Source: Amphibalanus amphitrite
Taxonomy: Eukaryota; Arthropoda; Thecostraca; Balanomorpha; Balanidae
Assembly (NCBI RefSeq): GCF_019059575.1
Contig: NW_024881627.1
Location: 558,001 to 622,000, forward strand
Direction: 5' to 3'
DNA length: 64,000 nucleotides
Under the pieces are notes generated by a model. That model ran no database searches, was not told the origin of the DNA, and saw only the letters and a list, made by a program, of their open reading frames with translations. Position 1 is the stretch's first letter. Each line of letters opens with the position of its first letter. Position numbers and translations under genes: made by a program. This document shows positions 1-12,300 of this stretch, in pieces.

Positions 1-340
1 AAGGTGAGAACCATTTAGAATTACGTTGGATTTTTATGAGGCACTTAAGTTGTTTAAAAATAACCTTGCTTATTTAGGTTGCGGGTGGATTTTTTTTTTC
101 ATTGTAATCTGATTACTTTTTCCTCTTAGTATTATTCTGGCTCATCATTGTTTTTATTTTTTGTAGACTTTTTTAGAGTTATTGTTTTGTGGGATTGACA
201 ATGGTTTTTAATCATTGCTTTCACTGCATCTGATTCGCACTGTCCTGTAGTGTACTGGTGACCTCTTGGCCGTGGTATATCCCGAAACTCCCCTGTGACC
301 CTCCCGAAACTCCCTTATGACCCTCCCTCCCGTCCCTCAG

Positions 341-1359
341 GAGCGGGACGCCGGTGACCTGCTGAAGCCGTGGGTCACTCCCGAGCTGCGCGCCGAGATC
401 GAGAAGAAACAGAAGATGCACGAGGCCTCGCGCGAGTCGGGCGACGCCAAGGACTTTGAGGCGTTCAAGGAGCAGCGCAACAAGGTGACCTCCATGATGC
501 GAGCCGCCAAAATGGAGTATATCGGCATGCACGACGAGGAGGTGAGAGAGGCTGGGTGATGGGGGAGGGGGAGGGCACCGCTGCCGCTGTGGTCCTGCGG
601 TGGAGGAGTTGGCTTCGGTAACGATGATGCCTTATTACCGGAAAGTCAGGAAGGTTACCTGGAAATTCCAATTGTACGTAGAGTGATATAAATTGGGGCC
701 TTCATCTATCGGATAATTTAGAGTTGGCAGAAGTGAAGTCTATTCGGCTCTACTCTATGCGTGCAGAAAGCTATCGATGATTCTTCATTTGAGAGTAGAA
801 TGTTCGACGTTCCATTTGTGTTGCTATCTCATACATCCCATAACTTTGCGAAGCTCTTCAGAGTTTGTTTTCAAAGTGATGCTTGCGTAAAATGTGCAAT
901 GTTTCGTTCGACCCATTTTTGCTTAGTTGTTCTAGGAGTCTGCATTCTGCATAATGCATTTTTCATCGGCCATTTAGTATCTGAATGACCGCCCTTGTTC
1001 TTTTTTTTTATACAAATTTAGGCATTTATTTCTATGGTGCCGTATCATTTACGGTACATAAAATTCCTGGAAAGGGATTTGTTCGTTTATACACTCTTAT
1101 CGCAAGCTACACATTTTCACATCTGACTTTCTGTGCCCTCCAAACGTTGCAGGACATTGGCAAAATCATGGCGGAGGCTGGCGTAATGCAGGCGGCTAAA
1201 TCCGCCGACTCTAAAACAGAGCCCAAAGCCGCCGAGCCCGCGGCGGCTGGCGTTAAGACCGAGCCAAAGGCCGAGCCAAAGTCTGAGCAGGACACGAACG
1301 GCTCCAAGGCAGAGCAGCCCGCCGAAAACGGCGCGGCGGCCGAGCCGGCGGCCGCCTAG
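341..1359 (+). CDS. 3' end of an unidentified spliced gene (two coding exons: 341-541 and 1153-1359)
   Basis: I do not recognise this protein. Exon 341-541 follows a pyrimidine-rich stretch ending in CAG and stops at GAG|gtgaga. Exon 1153-1359 follows ttgcag and ends in TAG. Both junctions are phase 0, so 67 + 68 codons read through. The window itself opens with aag|gtgaga, which could be the donor of the previous exon, so the start lies outside. The first exon encodes a charged, probably helical segment (KPWVTPELRAEIEKKQ, then SGDAKDFEAFKEQRNKV, then MMRAAKMEYI). This pattern (PW-x-TPEL, GD-x-x-DF/W-x-x-y/F, RN-x-V, RRAKR/K-x-Y) is typical of the region between endonuclease and reverse transcriptase in LINE polyproteins. 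The last exon is low-complexity, rich in Ala, Lys, Glu and Pro, with repeated KTEPKAE-type motifs. The splice sites and shared phase argue for a real gene; the function is unknown. Confidence 0.72.
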
Positions 1360-2260
1360 GGCTCCGCTCGTGGCCGGGAGGTGTCTGACCCGGCCTCCCA
1401 GTGCTCCGTCTCTGTAGCGAGCCGCGACCCCTGGCCGGTCACACGGCCGGCGGGCACACCGCGCGGGGCGGAGACCGAAGGGACGGTACAAACTGAGTCA
1501 CAATGGGGTGCTCGCTGGCGGTCTGCTAAAACATCGGCACTGGTGACCAGCCATGCCACTGTGTTTATACATATTGTCATCAAACCCATCAAATCGTGGT
1601 AACGCTGGGACCTTAACCAGCCACTACGCAGACAGCGGGGTGGAAGTGCGCTAGTGCTCGGAGAAGGCGAACTATTTAACCCGCGCTGGCGGACACGGGC
1701 GGAGCGCTGTGTCCGTCGGTGACGGGTCGCGCGACCGCGAGTACTTAAAGCCCTCCCCAGTGTTGAGTATTACCATTGTGCCCCCAACCAGATCGTCTCG
1801 GCGCGTTTGTGTCACGGGGTGCCTGCGCGTGGCCCCGTCCCCGGCCCTCCAAGGCCCTAACGGTCGCGGCGAATACTGCTAGTACAACCGGACGTCGCGA
1901 GGCGACGCTACGGTCGCGGGCGTGTGCAGCACTGCTGAAAAGGCACCACCATCAAGCCATTACCATTTGCCGTATTTATTGGCTAATGTCGCGATCGAAT
2001 GCATTTTCTTACCGTAATCATTTTTCTCATTGATTGACAATTGTATCTACCGCGAGAATTTCAAGTCCAAAACGACGGGTGCGTAGTTTTAGTGGAGCTG
2101 ACCATTGCATTTGTGGCCCCGTCGGCCCCGGCAAAACCGGGTGACGCCGGCCGAGCAATGTCCGCGCTCAGAGCTGCATTTCTCAGTGTACATTCGAGGC
2201 TTCATTGTGTCCATGTCTGTGTCGCGCTGTCTTAGAGAATAAACGGTGAGGCGCCGACCG
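1360..2260 (+). other. Probable 3' UTR with AATAAA poly(A) signal
   Basis: No coding signal follows the TAG at 1357-1359. A canonical AATAAA lies at 2238-2243, about 880 bases downstream, and is the first good poly(A) signal I see. The UTR end near 2260 is inferred from that signal. Confidence 0.45.
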
Positions 2261-5200
2261 CCGAGGCAGCGGTCGGCGCCGCGGCCCGTCTCCCCTGTAT
2301 TGACCGGTGCGAGTAGGGAGTCTGGGAGGACCGAGCTGCTATCGCTCGGTCCAGCGCCGCGCACCACCGCCAGCCCGGCAGTAAGTTGCACGCCGGTCGC
2401 ACAGCGACTGGAGCCCTATCCCGTCTGTTTCCGATCTGTCCGGACCCCGGATACAGATATGTGTTCAATGCCCCCTGTGTCATGGATCGTGGCACTCATG
2501 CTATGCCTAAAAACGCGGACAAACGTTATAAAAAGAACAATCACTAAAAACATTTTCGCTGATCCGTGGTTCTCATCCCCTAAAAGGCCGCGTAAATAAT
2601 ATGACACCCGCTAAATTTTCGGTACCGCATGTAAATTGTAAGGGGCTTCAAAGAATGATCAACATTCAGTTTGTAATCGCTTAAAAAAGTCATTCTACAA
2701 CGGTTTGAGAAATAAGCCCTTATTCGGACTAGAAGTTGGAGCGGTAAGTTTTCCAATTGTGCCGTCCCGCTGGTCCTGTATCAGTGACGGGGTTGTGACC
2801 GCGACAACCGGTATTCCAGAGCTGCGCGCCTGCCGGCTGATCTGACCTGGTCTATGACCTGAAGAAGCAACACTTCCAAACGGAGCTCGACGCTGAGCGG
2901 CGGCGTCAACTGACGGCTGCCACACCGGGGTGAGTTTCGCTTCGCTTTGGATGCTGCTGCTGGAATTTGAGTGACCGTGGATGAAGCCATTCACTGGTGT
3001 GTAATGTTGTGAAGGCAGGTAGTTAGCGGTGTGGTTTTGCCTGTCAACTGTACACTGTCTTTTTTTGGCCGACACTTGGGCCGGTACTACCCGTCCCGTG
3101 GGACGTAAGCCTCTCTGACTCGACTCTTTCTGTCCCGACCGGCAGGCTACAGAACCTATCGGCTGCGGCGATTCCTTCCGCTGGAAGACTGACACGGCCG
3201 GAGACCACCACCGAAGGTCAGCAAATTGGGGCTGGTCCGTGAAGGGGGTCCGGCAACATCGACAGTTTCGCCGTACAGGACCGTCTGACCCCCACCCTCC
3301 CTCTAGAGGCCAAGAGTATCATCAGCTCCGTAGAGCTCGGAAGGGGTGCTCGGGCGGCGGGCGAGGCTGCCCGATGCCTGCCGCACTGCTGCAGTCCGCC
3401 GCCCCTCCAAGACCGGGTCTCCTCCCGTGTTTCACGGAGAGTGCAGAAGTTAAGAGAATGATGTTGAGGCCACAGGTGTGGTGCAGGATGCGGCAGTTTT
3501 GAGATCGCAGAAGAATGGTGCAAAGAGAGACGAGATCATTGAGAGAATATGGCGCAAGGCCCACAGTGACATCGGCGTACTGATTAGCCCTCTGAGCTTG
3601 ATTTGCAATACACGTCATAACATCAGCTTTTTCTCTTAACTTTATATGAATAAGAAATGGGCAAATTATGCACGGTGCATAGGTACCCCTCTAGTCCCAA
3701 GGTGACTGTTCGCTACATCGATAATCTGCTGGTGTCCACCCATACTGTCCCTCCAAGCCTCCCACTCCCCTCCTGTTCCCCCTCTCAGTCGCTCGGCGGT
3801 CTACTCCGCTGTCCGTCTCCGTACTCCGTCTCCGCTGTCAGTCCGGCGGTGGAATCCTCCCCTCCCGCCCGGCCTTGCGTGCGGCCGGCAGTTGCACGCC
3901 CAGCATTGGGCGTTACATTTCGACAATGAACTGCTCGTAAACGGCCATTTTGCGGCTGTAACAGTCGCCGAAATGGCTGTAAGTGCGCTCAGAGCAGTGC
4001 TGGAGGACCACCTTCGGTTTCGGAGACGGCGACCAGTCAGCTCGGGGCAGTGGAGAAGAATGCTAATAACGGCTGACACGGAATGGGATGTTCTGAGGAG
4101 GACGCTCATTCGCCCCTTCGCTGTAAGGCTACTCGGTTTCAAAATTTAAATATCAGCAATGAATGCTGGTTAACCACTGCCTGCAAATTCACCTTTTTGC
4201 TGTTGTCTCGCCGTTCTTCCCTCCTAGTTCGTGCGCCGGCGTGTCCAAGTGGCGGCGTGACATCCTCAGGAGCATAGGTCGGAGTACGGACTGGCTACAG
4301 TAGTCGGTTGCTGCACGAATCTCGATGTCTCTCGTCAGTTAATGACACCGGGACGGTCGCCCTCTCGCTCTCAGTCTGTAGGTAGCCGGGCGTCGGTCCG
4401 CGTGTGTGTGTAAGTCGGCTAATCCGTCCCGCTAACGACGCTGCGGTCCATTAGCGCCCGTTAATTGGTCGTTAGGTGGCGCCGCTCAGTCATATATCAC
4501 CTCGGGCGCGGCGCCCCGGGCCGGTGCCGCGGCGGTGAGCCTTTCAGGCCGCGTCGTGTACGCAGCTTTTTCGGCAGGGGATTAGCGGCAGATGAGAGAG
4601 GTGTTGCGCGCGATCGACTGTTTTTATCGGAGACGGTCCGCGGCGGCGAGATAGTCTGTTTGGGGCGGTGAGACGGGCCGATATTCAGACATTCGATCCG
4701 CCGGCGCGTCAGTCCCTCTCTCGCCCCCTGTCAGAAATGGACGCCGATGGGGTGTCATTAGACACATCGGTTGGTGTTTTTGTGGTGACGCTTAAGGTGA
4801 TAAGCCGGGTGGAAGTCGTCGGTGGATGCATTTGTCTCTTAGGCCGCAGCTGATCTACCCACGTCTCGTAAAAAGTGAATCTGCTGGCCTACCTGACTGA
4901 ATCTTTTTTCCTAGCGACGTTCCCATTTGGCTGGGACCGCCATTCGTTCTCTGAGACTACCGTAGTTATTATATCTCCTAACAAATCGGTGTGCGGCAGC
5001 TGAGGAAACCCTTTTCTTTTTTGTTCCACTCTTATTTAGCTGCGGGCGCCCTTCGACGACCTTCGGAGGCGTCCTGACTCCTTTGAGTCGACCAATTACG
5101 GTCTGTGGGGACTCGGGTCGGCCGGCGGTCGGCCCGTCGGTCGCCGCCGACCGCAGTGTAATTGGGCCCGGGGACGGTGCGCCGGTGCGCGCGCCCGGTC

Positions 5201-7689
5201 GCACGCCCGGGGCCCGTATATTACGGAGAGGTGTGGTCACGGCGGCGTCCTCACTGAGATAATCAGCCCGGAGTCGGCTCAGACACCTGCGGTCACCGCG
5301 GCACTGACAAATGGACCGGTCGGCCGGGTCGGGAAAGGGTTCGTAGTCCGGCCTCTCGACCTTGGTCACTTCCCCTGGTCGGCTCCGGCCGTGGAGACGA
5401 AGCCAATCTGAGCTGTAAAATGGGCCGGGGCAGGGAAAGGTCCTTTGTGCTACCATGGCTAGGACATTTTTCGAATGTTATGTCGAGAAGTCTTCACACT
5501 CTTGGGTGCTAGGTGAAAACAGAATCTGAGGTGTAAGCTAACTTCCCTTTATCTAAGCTATTTTCTATGATGCTTTATCATTCAGGGACAGAGTTCAGAA
5601 TGATAAGGGGGGCATTGCGACTGCACGGATGCCAAGTAAAGCTGACCCTTTAATCACCTTCAGTGGACTCCACCGCGCCTGACCGGGCGTCCCGATGTCC
5701 TAGCGGCGGCCTTTTTGTCTGCGTCCGGACGCTATCCGGTTGTCGGGCGTGCCCGCCGCATACCTGACCGGCCACAGGTCCCGCGTTACCCTTCCCCTCA
5801 GCACCGCCGCCCATATCAATTAACACCAGCCGGGCGTCCCGCAGTAAAAACAAGCCCGTCGCCGCCGGCCGGCGTCTCTGCCGACCGCCCCGCGATGGTA
5901 TGGACAGTGGACACCCCTCCCTCCCCTCTGTAATGACCGGGCGCACCTCAGTGAAGCCGGCCGATCGGGGCACGCCGGAGTGGGCGGCCCCTCGGCCTCT
6001 CTGCGTGACGGAGTCGCCGCCGAGGGGAGCCAGCCGCCGGCACGGTGGGACCGGCGCCCAGCCGCCCCGAGGAGAGCCAATAGACATTCCTGGGCCGGCG
6101 TGACGGGCGCCGTGACGACGCGTCACGCCCTCTGTTTTATCCGGCGGGATCAGCTCGACCGGCGGGTGAGGCGGGCTCGAGTGGTTCACTTCAGAGCCAA
6201 GTGCAGACGGCTGTTTTGGAGGTCTCTGAAAAGAGTAAAGAGATCAGTCTTGTGTCGTCGAGGTCAGATGAGTGATGGACAGCCCTCTCGACTCCGTCTT
6301 ATGAGGGGCCAGCATGGTGCATCGGCTATCGGTAGCGCCCGTAAATTTTAGAGGACATAACCAAAATTATGTAGGCAACATGCGTCGATGCGTATACTTT
6401 TAAATCACTCGTGATGACTGATGTGACAATTTTTTTTTCTCAAATAAGCCTTTTTGTAGAGCATGACACCTCATGATCACCATTCTGTTCCTTCCGGCTT
6501 CCTCGCCATTTGGTAATTTCCGACGTCCCTCCTGATAAAGCGCTTCCGGCAGTGCATCCGCACTGCAGTGCATCAGCTAGCATGCCCTGGAGTCCCCTGG
6601 TGCACCCTTGATGCGCCCTGGTGTACGCTGATGCACCCCGTACGCCTTGGAGCGCCTTGTGTGCCGCTCTATGCACCCCGGGGCGTTCTGAGGCACCCCT
6701 GGGAGTTGCTGGAGCGCCCCTGTGCGCGGCTCGATGACGGCTACCCCGGTTCAATCGGCGTCCCCTCCCGCGACTATTAGCCGGCGCGCTGTGGGCCGCC
6801 ACCCGCCGGCCGCCGACCTGCGCCCGCCCTGATGGATGGCTGCCCTGTGCGTTTTATGATCGGACCGCGGCTATTGTGGTCGGCAGGCGCGCACGCAGAC
6901 TTCCGGCGCCGGCGCGCGCGCACGATCACGTGGGTGGTCACGTGTCGACCGATCAGAGGGTGCACCGCTCCGCTCCCAGGAGTGAGTGCGGGGGCGGGCC
7001 GGCCGTATCCGGACGCAGACGCACAGCGCGGCGGCGCGCGGCCGAGAGATCATAGGGTCGCCGCGCCGGCCGGCGGTGACGATAATGTCGCCCCTACGGC
7101 CGACGGCGGCCGAGGTGTGTGGTTTGGGAGCGATGGGGCGGCGCCGCCGACACTGACCACTCAATAATCTGGCGCCTCTCACCGCACCGCGCCGGATGTC
7201 GGCTGCGCCCCGGGGGCCGCCGCCGCGCCCGGGGAGCCGTGAGTCAGTCGGCGCGCGTCTGTAATGTGCGTGGGTGACTTCATTGATGGGTAGGTGACCA
7301 GAGGCTCCCTTTGTGCTTGGGTAGGGACTAGTCGTGATTTATGGGTCCTGGAGTTGTTTATCTGAGAGCTGTAATTGGGCAAGGTTTTTACTACAATCCC
7401 AAGGCGGTTCTTAAGCCGTGGCGGAGCCTTTACATAACTAACCGCTTCTACCACGCAGCAGGCATCCCGAGATTAGCTTTATGTCTTAAACGGACATGAC
7501 GTCTTGAACGGAAATGACGTCATGATGGCGACGCGTGACCGGAAACGACGACCGGAATACAGAGATAAATATTTGCGTGTGTCATGTGCGACACCGCGGT
7601 TCACAGGGTACACGTGACTCATGGTAGGAGTGTACTCACTCCGCACTCGCCCCTCTATAGCTCATTTGCAGAATGGCCTGCAAAAGCTT
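2261..7689. other. Non-coding GC-rich stretch, no gene recognised
   Basis: Many short GC-rich open frames occur on both strands but none has a recognisable domain, a conserved-looking composition or paired splice sites. A degenerate low-complexity patch rich in GCACCC/GCGCC words lies at about 6545-6730. A TGACGTCA site is at 7515-7522. Regulatory DNA is possible but cannot be shown from one sequence. Confidence 0.5.
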
Positions 7690-7772
7690 TTTTCCAATGC
7701 TCCTACGCGCTAGCAAAGACGGTGCGAAAGTGATTCGGGGCTATATTCTCACGAGAAACAGCGTCTTTGGGT
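7690..7772. repeat. 83-bp repeat module b, copy 1
   Basis: This stretch matches 8064-8146 base for base by eye. At its left edge it abuts a T-run (7688-7693), so on the minus strand it ends in an A-run. This fits a truncated copy of the tRNA-headed repeat at 8064-8233, without the tRNA-like head. Confidence 0.7.
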
Positions 7773-7841
7773 GAGGTGACAGCCCGATGAGGTATAACAC
7801 GCGACAAGCGAATGACATGGCGGCGGCGGGGAGGCGGACGG

Positions 7842-8068
7842 CAACGCGTGTGTCGCCAGACAGACCAGGCAGAAATGGGACACAACGTTATCGCGGGCGC
7901 GCGCCCCCTAGCCTAAGTCACGTGACCGCGACGGACGTCCTGGCTGCGCAGCGGCCGCGCGCTGGTTCATTGCCCGTAGAGGGCCAAACAGAGAAGTCAT
8001 GGTACCACACAATTTTTCGCTCGTATACGATTGGAAAAAGCTCCTAGCTGCGCTAAACGCCGATTTTC
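7842..8068. repeat. 227-bp repeat module a, copy 1
   Basis: This stretch appears identical to 9172-9398, in direct orientation and 1330 bases apart. The matches start and stop at the same bases, so the edges look like true module ends. Module b (8064-8146) joins it directly, sharing TTTTC. The identity suggests recent copying or gene conversion. No coding function is seen. Confidence 0.8.
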
Positions 8069-8233
8069 CAATGCTCCTACGCGCTAGCAAAGACGGTGCG
8101 AAAGTGATTCGGGGCTATATTCTCACGAGAAACAGCGTCTTTGGGTCCAGCCAAAATTTCCTGCCTCCCCGAGATGCGAACTCGGTACCCACGCGTGAAA
8201 GCCGGGTGCTCTAACCGCTAGACCACCGAGGCA
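8064..8233 (-). mobile_element. Candidate tRNA-headed SINE
   Basis: Read on the minus strand, a tRNA-Glu-like head (8233-8162) is followed by a short unrelated body that ends in GGAAAA at 8064. A headless second copy of the body lies at 7690-7772. A tRNA-like Pol III promoter region, a body and an A-rich end are the usual parts of a tRNA-derived SINE. No target duplication was found, so this remains a candidate. Confidence 0.4.
8162..8233 (-). tRNA. tRNA-Glu(TTC)-like sequence, probably a pseudogene
   Basis: A 72-nt minus-strand sequence folds as a cloverleaf with 7-bp acceptor, D arm with GG in the loop, anticodon loop CTTTCAC (anticodon TTC, Glu), 4-nt variable loop and 5-bp T stem. The A-box-like stretch GGTCTAGCGGTTAG is good. 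Weak points are a G-G mismatch at acceptor pair 7, one mismatch in the D stem, two in the anticodon stem, and C where the T loop should have A58. A TTTT lies 6 nt downstream, as for Pol III termination. Neighbouring repeats suggest a SINE head rather than a working tRNA gene. Confidence 0.5.
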
Positions 8234-8288
8234 CTGATTCTAAATCCAACCGCGAATCCGTGGCACGACGGTGAGGAAAACCTCAAAA

Positions 8289-8364
8289 CCAAAGCCGAAG
8301 CCGCCGCCGACGGCCGGGAACAGAGGTGTGCAAACCCAAAGCCGAAGCCGCCGCCGACGGCCGG
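8289..8364. repeat. Two-copy tandem repeat, 47-bp period
   Basis: A 29-bp GC-rich word beginning CCAAAGCCGAAGCCGCC occurs at 8289-8317 and again at 8336-8364. Confidence 0.8.
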
Positions 8365-9171
8365 CCGGAACTGAGTTGTTGACACATGACACCCTGGCCG
8401 GGCGGGCGAGCAGCGGAGGACGTGCCGGCGCGGCCAGACACACGACACCCGTGGCGCGGCGACTGGGCCGGCCGGATCGGCCGAGACAAAGACCACTCTG
8501 CTGCGCGTCTCCCAGTGCACAAACGCAGCCGGAGCCCGGTATTAGAGATGCTAACTTTCCTCCAAAAGCCACAACCGGCACCGTTCCACACCACGGCCAG
8601 CACAAGGATCACCGGCACAACACTACAGTTCAACCACCAATGCCGGCATATCACCAGCGTGATGAAAAATATCTCGTTTATGCTGTTCGTAGGACAATTT
8701 ACAACAAGAAGTATTATTTGGATCCAAATATAACACATGCACATGACCGGCAAGCTGCCGGCAAGACGAACCACGACCACATCGCTATTGGCGTAATGTA
8801 AAATTACCGGCCAGCCGGCAACGTATTAAGGAAAACTTTGCACCTCCACCCGGTAAGGAGGACCAAGGCATACATTACGAAGTCTAGAGGCGACACATCA
8901 TCCCCAGGATTGCCGACAGGAACCACGTGCAGCCTCGAAAACACTGTCTCACACAAACCTGGCGTGATGGGGACGCCAGCCCGGCCCTAGCTCGCATGAG
9001 CATTGCCCGGAAACACCACTCAGTATAACACAACAACACATGCACAGCACACCGCTCTAAATTGATCACCACCAAATCGAGCACATATAAAAACCGGGAA
9101 GCCGAACGGCAACTGTGTGCGAAAGATATATGCGTACCTTGTAACGCCAGCCGGTTGTAAGAGCGGAGCGC

Positions 9172-9398
9172 CAACGCGTGTGTCGCCAGACAGACCAGGC
9201 AGAAATGGGACACAACGTTATCGCGGGCGCGCGCCCCCTAGCCTAAGTCACGTGACCGCGACGGACGTCCTGGCTGCGCAGCGGCCGCGCGCTGGTTCAT
9301 TGCCCGTAGAGGGCCAAACAGAGAAGTCATGGTACCACACAATTTTTCGCTCGTATACGATTGGAAAAAGCTCCTAGCTGCGCTAAACGCCGATTTTC
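9172..9398. repeat. 227-bp repeat module a, copy 2
   Basis: This is the second apparently identical copy of 7842-8068. It lacks the adjoining b module, and the sequence changes abruptly after CGATTTTC at 9398. Confidence 0.8.
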
Positions 9399-12300
9399 TT
9401 TGCGATTAAGATGCAGCGATCTGTCCTTCAAATCAAGCAATCACTCAACAGTATCAGTAGAGGAATGACCAGCCAACCGATCGATCACCATCCCTTATAC
9501 GATGCTCTCCGTACCGGTAGTAACTCCCAGTTCCCGCTGTCATCTGCGGTATAGAGCCGCCCATCCCGCGGTCTGCAGGGAGAGGTTTCGGTCGCTCTCC
9601 GCGCGCTAACGTCAGCGTCGCTCTGAGATCAGCGCTGACGGGTGACCTCAGAGCGGCGGCTCCGCGCAGTCTGCGGGCCTGTGGTCACGCCAGCGTGACT
9701 CACCCACCGGTCAGAGTCGGGTGAGTCAGAGTCAGGACCGGTCAAAGCCGGCAGCGGCGCGACATGGCTGGACGAACACTCCTGCCCCGCACCTCCCCAC
9801 CGCGCTCAGACAAGCTTATCGACCTCGGAGGGAGTGTGCATTGTGTATGTTATGTGTATTGCGCAGTCACTTTAGCCTGTGTGTATGTCGGTCTGTGGTC
9901 ACTAGCCAGCTCTGGTCACACCAGACCACCCTCCCACACAAACATTAACACGTAGCATCGTCCATCAATGCCACAAATCTGCGCAGCGCTGTCGGCTCTC
10001 GTGACCTGCGCCTCTGCCGCGCGTTTGTATAGGTCCGGTCTGAACTGTGTTCCCACGCGGTGGCGTGGCTGGGCCAGGACCTCAGCCTCCCCCTGCCGAG
10101 CCGGTTCCCGGAATGATCCGGTTGGTTCCCGGACCGGTGTTGGGCGGCGGTCGGGTCCGGCCGGTACCGTGCCGTCCATCTCTCCGTGTCCGCTGAGTGT
10201 GGGTGCCATCTGCAGTGTGTGCACGGGATGCCGCCGCGGTTTTCCCGGCACTACCGACCGGGTCCGGCTGCCGGCGCCGTGCCGGCTGGGCCAGAGCCGG
10301 TACTTTGGGCGGGTCCTGACCTTGTCCCAGGGATTGGGGTTGGTATTTTGAACGGTAAGCATGCGTCATGTGAGAACATTTTGGCATCTCAAGGCGTTAG
10401 ACGGTCTGAAACAAAGAATTAAAGTCAAAACTATATTCTATCACATGAGAAGCATTCGGTAAAATATCGATATAGTTATTTACCAATCGGACAGAATAAG
10501 GATGATCCACGCAATGTTGTCTACCGGGCGTGGGCTTTGACCTAGTTATTCCCTCCGCCTCCGGCGTCCATGCATGATCGTAATGTGGGGACAGACTCGC
10601 GATACCAATGACCGGTTTGTTTGCTGATAATGTTCCAAAGTCATACGCCGATTGCGACATTTCTCGTGCGGGACTTCCATAACATTTTGCTAAATAAACA
10701 GCAACTAGCTGTGATGGCTCAGACTGGCGTGCAGCTGCTCATCGCGTGACCGTTCTGGAAGCGGCTCAGTATTTTATCGGCCGTCCTTACCGACCGGGAC
10801 AAGTGGCTCAGCTCCGAGCCGACTGAAGACAGCTACTTGCTTATTCCGGCGGTGGCAGGGTCTGCCCCCGGTTATGTAACCCGGTTCTCGGTATTGTTTA
10901 TCAACTGTGCTGTTTCCAGCAATGAGACGGGCTTTCCGCGAAGACGAGCAAGGTGGCGTCACCGTTCATGGAAACTTTTCAATTCAATGGCGAACGGCTC
11001 ATCGCTTACAACACGCTAAGACTCCGGATGTTTTCCTACCGGAACTTTGTGTGGGAACTACCGTCATAAATGCCAGCTTAGCGGTAAACTGGTATTGACA
11101 ATGGGATAATAAAACACAATGAATTTGTTGCAGGGGCTGGTCGGTACCGAGACGCGAGTTGATATATGAGTGGGTGCACCATTGTTCAGCTCCTACCGAC
11201 TCTGAGGTCATCGCCGGCTGACCGGTGAAGCAGTCGCTGCCGACAGCCCGCCACCGCCGCTGACCACTAATTAAGACGCCGCCCCAGCCACCCGTCTCTC
11301 TCCGTACGTGTATAATAGCCACCGGTGGGCGCCGGTAAAAAGGCCCGCTCCCGCCGAGCTCTGACCGAGACCGAGGGCCGGAGGTGATGACAATTTCCGC
11401 TAATGACGCTCATCTTCTGGGGCCGGTGGCCGCGGGCGCTGATCGGGGACGGCGCCTGATGAGGGGAGCAGTGGCGGCTCCCTGTCGGAGCCCGGAGCCG
11501 GCGGGTGGCTCCCGTCGGACCCGGGAACCGGGGGTTGCGCGGCGGGGCGCGGACCCTCAGCCGCGGGGGTCGGCCGACCCGCCCCGAGACGCCGACCAAG
11601 AGCGGGCTCCGCCGACGGAAAGCAGTGGGAAGCGAGTCTCGATGATGGAGGACGCTATTGTGCTGCTGTTGGACGATATAATGTGATCAGCCAGGTTAAT
11701 TTGATGGGTTATCGACCTGATCGGACAATTACGCTCCACGTGGCGAGCGATGGGCGATCGCCGGTTCACGGCAGAGTGCGTTCATCATCCCGCACGACAG
11801 CCGGTCCAAACTGCACGGCTTGGTGGCTGGATGCCTTCATTAAGTGGCATGACCTCGAAAGCATGGCACGACTACTTGCAATCATGTTTGAAATGCGTCA
11901 GACGGTCGGCGTGTCATAACAGTCATTCACTGATGATGAAGCGTTCGATGGTCCGTTTCGAATCCGGTCATGATCTTTTTTTCTGGTGGCACGCTTCTCG
12001 AGTTACTCATTTTTGCTTGGCGCCAATTTCTCATGAAGAATCACAATGGCGATTTATCCGATTGGTGCATTGCACTGAAGTTGGAGTGCAAGTTGTCCTT
12101 CCGCTCTCGTCCACTTTGGGACGCTCATCCTCCCTCTCGAGCTCACCGTCCACCAAACGTAAGATGTCCCTCGACCCTCCGTCCTCTAGCTGACACGTCT
12201 TCCACCCGCCAGAGATAAGATGGCCCTCCTGGCGCATACCGCGGTCCGGTGACACCTGCGCGCCTACAGGTGTCGGTGTGCCGGCCGGTCTGTGGGTGCC

